8,566 nt of DNA from Pseudomonadota bacterium (lineage in GTDB: Bacteria > Cyanobacteriota > Vampirovibrionia > LMEP-6097). Both the position numbers and the translations under genes were made by a program. Under the pieces are notes generated by a model that searched no databases, had not been told where the DNA came from, and was given only the letters and a program-made list of their open reading frames with translations. Positions 6,162-8,566 of the stretch are shown in pieces. The first letter of the stretch is position 1. The number at the start of each line of letters is the position of its first letter. Where the stretch lies: contig RFQS01000093.1 of NCBI GenBank assembly GCA_009924885.1, forward strand, positions 1-8,566, in the 5' to 3' direction.

Positions 6162-6854
6162 ATGAAGAAAATCGGATTATTAGGTGGAATGAGCTGGGAA
6201 TCTACGATAGAGTACTATCGCATTATCAATGAAGAAGTACGTAAACGTACTAATCCGCAGACTTCAGCTAAGATCATTTTAAATAGCATGAATTTTAAAG
6301 AGATCGCTGATTTACAACACGCAGGTAAATGGGATGAACTCTATGAAATGATGGCAAAAGCAGCTCTAGAATTAGAAGAAGCTGGTGCTAAAGCTATTTT
6401 CATCTGTACCAATTCAATGCATAAGTCTGTACCAGCTATTGAAGCAAAGGTCTCGATTCCAGTAATTCATATCGCAGATGCTCTCGTTAAGCAGATTAAG
6501 AAAGATGGTTTTAAAAAAATAGGTTTGCTCGGTACTATGTATACGATGGAGCATGATTTTTATAAAAAAAGATTAGAAGAAAAACACGGGATCGAGGTAA
6601 TAATACCTGAAAAAGCAGACAGAGGCGTGATTAGTGAAATTATCTACAAAGAACTCTGCTGCGGTATTTTTTCTGAGCAGTCTAAGGCTGAGTATTTAAG
6701 AGTTATCGCTAATTTAGCAAAGCAAGGTGCTCAAGGAGTGGCTTTAGCCTGTACCGAGATTCCACTGTTAGTCAAAGATGGCGAAGCAGAAGTGCCACTT
6801 TATGAAACTACTTATTTACATGCGATGGCTGCGGTGGATGAGGCTTTGAAGTGA
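6162..6854 (+). CDS. ygeA: Amino-acid racemase, aspartate/glutamate racemase family (YgeA-like)
   Basis: A 230-residue cytosolic, cofactor-independent racemase of the Asp/Glu racemase superfamily. It opens with the family signature KKIGLLGGMSWESTIEYYR. It has CTNSMHK (82-88) in the first active-site position and ACTEI around Cys197 in the second. E. coli YgeA, from memory, uses Thr83 and Cys197, and both residues fall at the same numbers here, as does HIADA near 106-110. That subtype has broad L/D racemase activity rather than strict aspartate specificity; the true substrate cannot be inferred from sequence. AAGGA at 6149-6153, eight bases from the ATG, is the best ribosome site among the full genes here. 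The helicase-like gene starts three bases after its stop. Confidence 0.88.
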   Translation: MKKIGLLGGMSWESTIEYYRIINEEVRKRTNPQTSAKIILNSMNFKEIADLQHAGKWDELYEMMAKAALELEEAGAKAIFICTNSMHKSVPAIEAKVSIPVIHIADALVKQIKKDGFKKIGLLGTMYTMEHDFYKKRLEEKHGIEVIIPEKADRGVISEIIYKELCCGIFSEQSKAEYLRVIANLAKQGAQGVALACTEIPLLVKDGEAEVPLYETTYLHAMAAVDEALK

Positions 6855-6857
6855 TGA

Positions 6858-8480
6858 ATGAATAAAATTCTTGATAATAAAAAAAATAAAGTATCTGATG
6901 CTTTGATTGAGAATATAGAACAAGGTTCTAAACTTTCCATTACGTCTGCATACTTTACTATTTATGCTTATGACAAGCTCAAAAAGGCTTTAGGCAAAAT
7001 TAAAGGATTAAGGTTTTTATTTTTAGAACCGACTTTCACTGAAGAGAAAGAAGAATTAAGGGAATTTTATATAAATAAACTAAGTAGAGAAAAGCAGCTC
7101 TCTGGCACTGAATACGAGATTAAATTAAGGAATGAATTAACTCAATCCCAGATAGCTAAAGAGTGTGCTGAGTGGATTGAAAACAAGGTCGAGTTCAGGT
7201 CTTTAAAAAGAGAAGATGTCTCGAATGCAAGAACTATACATGTCCAAAATCCAAATATAGAGTTTGTTATAACCGGCACTCTTGATTTTACTTCATCTGG
7301 ATTAGGTTTCTCTAGCTCTAAAAAAATAGAAATGAGCTTAATGACTGATGACAAATCAGCTACCCAAGAAGCTTTAGAGTGGTTTAATGAGACATGGAAT
7401 AATCCTAAGCTCGTAGAAGACGTTAAAGAGGAGGTGTTGAAAAATATTCAAATTATCTATAAGGAAAATACCCCAGAAACTATTTACTTTATTACTCTCT
7501 ATAATATTTTTAAAGAGTATATTAACGACTTAGGGGAAGAGGCTGTAATTAAATCTAAGACTGGTTTTAAGGATACTCTAGTTTGGAATAAACTCTATAA
7601 ATTTCAGAAAGATGCTGTAATCGGTGCGATTGAAAAATTAGAGAAGCATAATGGCTGCATAATCGCTGATAGTGTAGGTTTAGGGAAAACCTTTGAAGCT
7701 TTAGCTGTGATTAAATACTATGAACTCCGTAATGACAGAGTTTTAGTCCTTTGTCCGAAGAAGTTAAGAGATAACTGGCTGATTTATACTGTCAATGATA
7801 AGCGTAATATTTTAGATAGAGATCGCTTTAACTATGATGTTTTAAATCATACGGATTTAAGTCGAGAGAAGGGCTTTTCTGGAGATATAGATCTCAAGAT
7901 GATTAATTGGGCTAATTATGATTTGGTGGTTATTGATGAATCCCACAATTTCAGGAATAACGATCCTCGTATAGATCGTAAAACTCGCTATAGAAAATTA
8001 ATGGAAGATATTATTCAAGCTGGAGTTAAGACTAAGGTCTTGATGCTATCAGCTACACCAGTAAATAATAAGCTCAGTGATTTAAAGAATCAAATCGCTT
8101 TTATTACAGAAGCAAATGATAAAGCCCTATCTGAGGAAGGGATTAATAGTATAGAAATTACACTTAGAAACGCTCAAATGCAGTTTAATCGATGGCTAGA
8201 AAAACCTTTAGATGAGAGAAAATTAGAGACTTTACTGCCTCATCTAAATATAGACTATTTTAGATTATTAGATACATTAACCATAGCCCGCTCCAGGAGA
8301 CATATAGAGAAATATTATAATCTAGATGAAATCGGTAAATTTCCAGAGAGATTAAAGCCTGAGAATATTAAAGCTCAAATAGATTTAAAAAATGAGTTCC
8401 CAGATTTTGAGACTATTAATGATTCTATTAGAAGGCTTACGCTCGCTATATATTCACCATTAAAGTATCTGATTACCTAG
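6858..8480 (+). CDS. PLD-like/SNF2-type helicase, C-terminally truncated remnant
   Basis: 540 residues matching the N-terminal half of a large family (about 1,000 residues) with a phospholipase D-like domain before a superfamily 2 SNF2-type helicase. Residues about 1-190 form the PLD-like part. The HxK motif is degenerate (H128-V-Q130), while the following GTLDFTSSGLG (140-150) is kept. The first helicase domain has a Q-motif-like YKFQKDAV near 247-254, Walker A ADSVGLGKT (270-278), Walker B DESH (360-363) and motif III SATPVNN (398-404). After SPLKYL the frame ends at TAG. The family continues with motifs IV-VI, including the arginine finger, and all of that is missing, so ATP-driven translocation is unlikely. 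The start, three bases after the racemase stop with no good ribosome site, suggests translational coupling. It is probably a decaying gene, less likely a stand-alone short form. Confidence 0.8.
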   Translation: MNKILDNKKNKVSDALIENIEQGSKLSITSAYFTIYAYDKLKKALGKIKGLRFLFLEPTFTEEKEELREFYINKLSREKQLSGTEYEIKLRNELTQSQIAKECAEWIENKVEFRSLKREDVSNARTIHVQNPNIEFVITGTLDFTSSGLGFSSSKKIEMSLMTDDKSATQEALEWFNETWNNPKLVEDVKEEVLKNIQIIYKENTPETIYFITLYNIFKEYINDLGEEAVIKSKTGFKDTLVWNKLYKFQKDAVIGAIEKLEKHNGCIIADSVGLGKTFEALAVIKYYELRNDRVLVLCPKKLRDNWLIYTVNDKRNILDRDRFNYDVLNHTDLSREKGFSGDIDLKMINWANYDLVVIDESHNFRNNDPRIDRKTRYRKLMEDIIQAGVKTKVLMLSATPVNNKLSDLKNQIAFITEANDKALSEEGINSIEITLRNAQMQFNRWLEKPLDERKLETLLPHLNIDYFRLLDTLTIARSRRHIEKYYNLDEIGKFPERLKPENIKAQIDLKNEFPDFETINDSIRRLTLAIYSPLKYLIT

Positions 8481-8530
8481 CAAGCTGCCCAAGATTTCGT
8501 GTTTAAACCATTCTAGAATTGAATTCTTTG

Positions 8531-8558
8531 TTTACATTTTGTTTATGCATTCTATAAT
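8531..8558 (+). promoter_or_regulatory. Sigma-70-type promoter for a gene beyond the window
   Basis: TTTACA (8531-8536) and TATAAT (8553-8558) are separated by 16 bases, the best -35/-10 pair in the window. It reads rightward out of the window and lies 50 bases after the truncated helicase stop. A 13-base palindrome, AGAATT-G-AATTCT (8514-8526), sits just upstream and could be an operator, though it is AT-rich and may be chance. Confidence 0.6.
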
Positions 8559-8566
8559 CAGATAGA

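Noticed and set aside
7142..7354. Minus-strand open frame opposite the helicase gene
   Set aside because: Antisense shadow of a gene with recognisable domains; no start signal.
8481..8520. Frameshift continuation of the helicase downstream of its stop
   Set aside because: The other forward frames soon hit stops and show no resemblance to the region following the SPLKYL position in the family.

Overview
This is an AT-rich bacterial window, roughly one third G+C by eye, tightly packed with genes. A TonB/ExbB/ExbD energy-transduction set implies a cell with an outer membrane. The lineage cannot be fixed from the window. The nucleotidyltransferase has motif wording close to cyanobacterial-type enzymes (for example the run around DDPTRIYRA), which would allow a non-photosynthetic relative of cyanobacteria (Vampirovibrionia). 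An in-frame palindromic insert resembles what is known from Rickettsia. Both hints are weak and they disagree.

Layout: (1) 1-1439, plus strand: the 3' end of a tonB-like gene, then exbB and exbD, in the order of a proton-driven transporter-energising operon. (2) 1479-2408, minus strand: an unrecognised 309-314 residue protein that converges on exbD. (3) 2409-2635, a divergent intergenic region. It holds a clear intrinsic terminator on the minus strand with no gene obviously ending there, and a palindromic -10 box only 5 bases from the next start codon. (4) 2636-4928, plus strand: a glucose-6-phosphate isomerase, followed after one base by a short tRNA nucleotidyltransferase/poly(A) polymerase-family protein. 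That protein carries a G+C-rich, repeat-laden, hairpin-rich insert of about 170 bp between its first two active-site motifs. (5) 5015-6070, plus strand: an unrecognised protein with hydrophobic segments. (6) 6162-8480, plus strand: a YgeA-type amino-acid racemase, followed after three bases by the N-terminal half of a large PLD-like/SNF2-type helicase. The helicase stops at about residue 540, before its second helicase domain. The last 86 bases contain a good sigma-70-type promoter for a gene beyond the window.

The two most notable items are the palindromic in-frame insert at about 4153-4325 and the minus-strand terminator at 2491-2530, which may end a small RNA made divergently to the isomerase gene. 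The helicase of section (6) appears to be a truncated remnant of a family often seen in accessory or defence regions. I see no CRISPR array, tRNA, rRNA or insertion sequence in the window.
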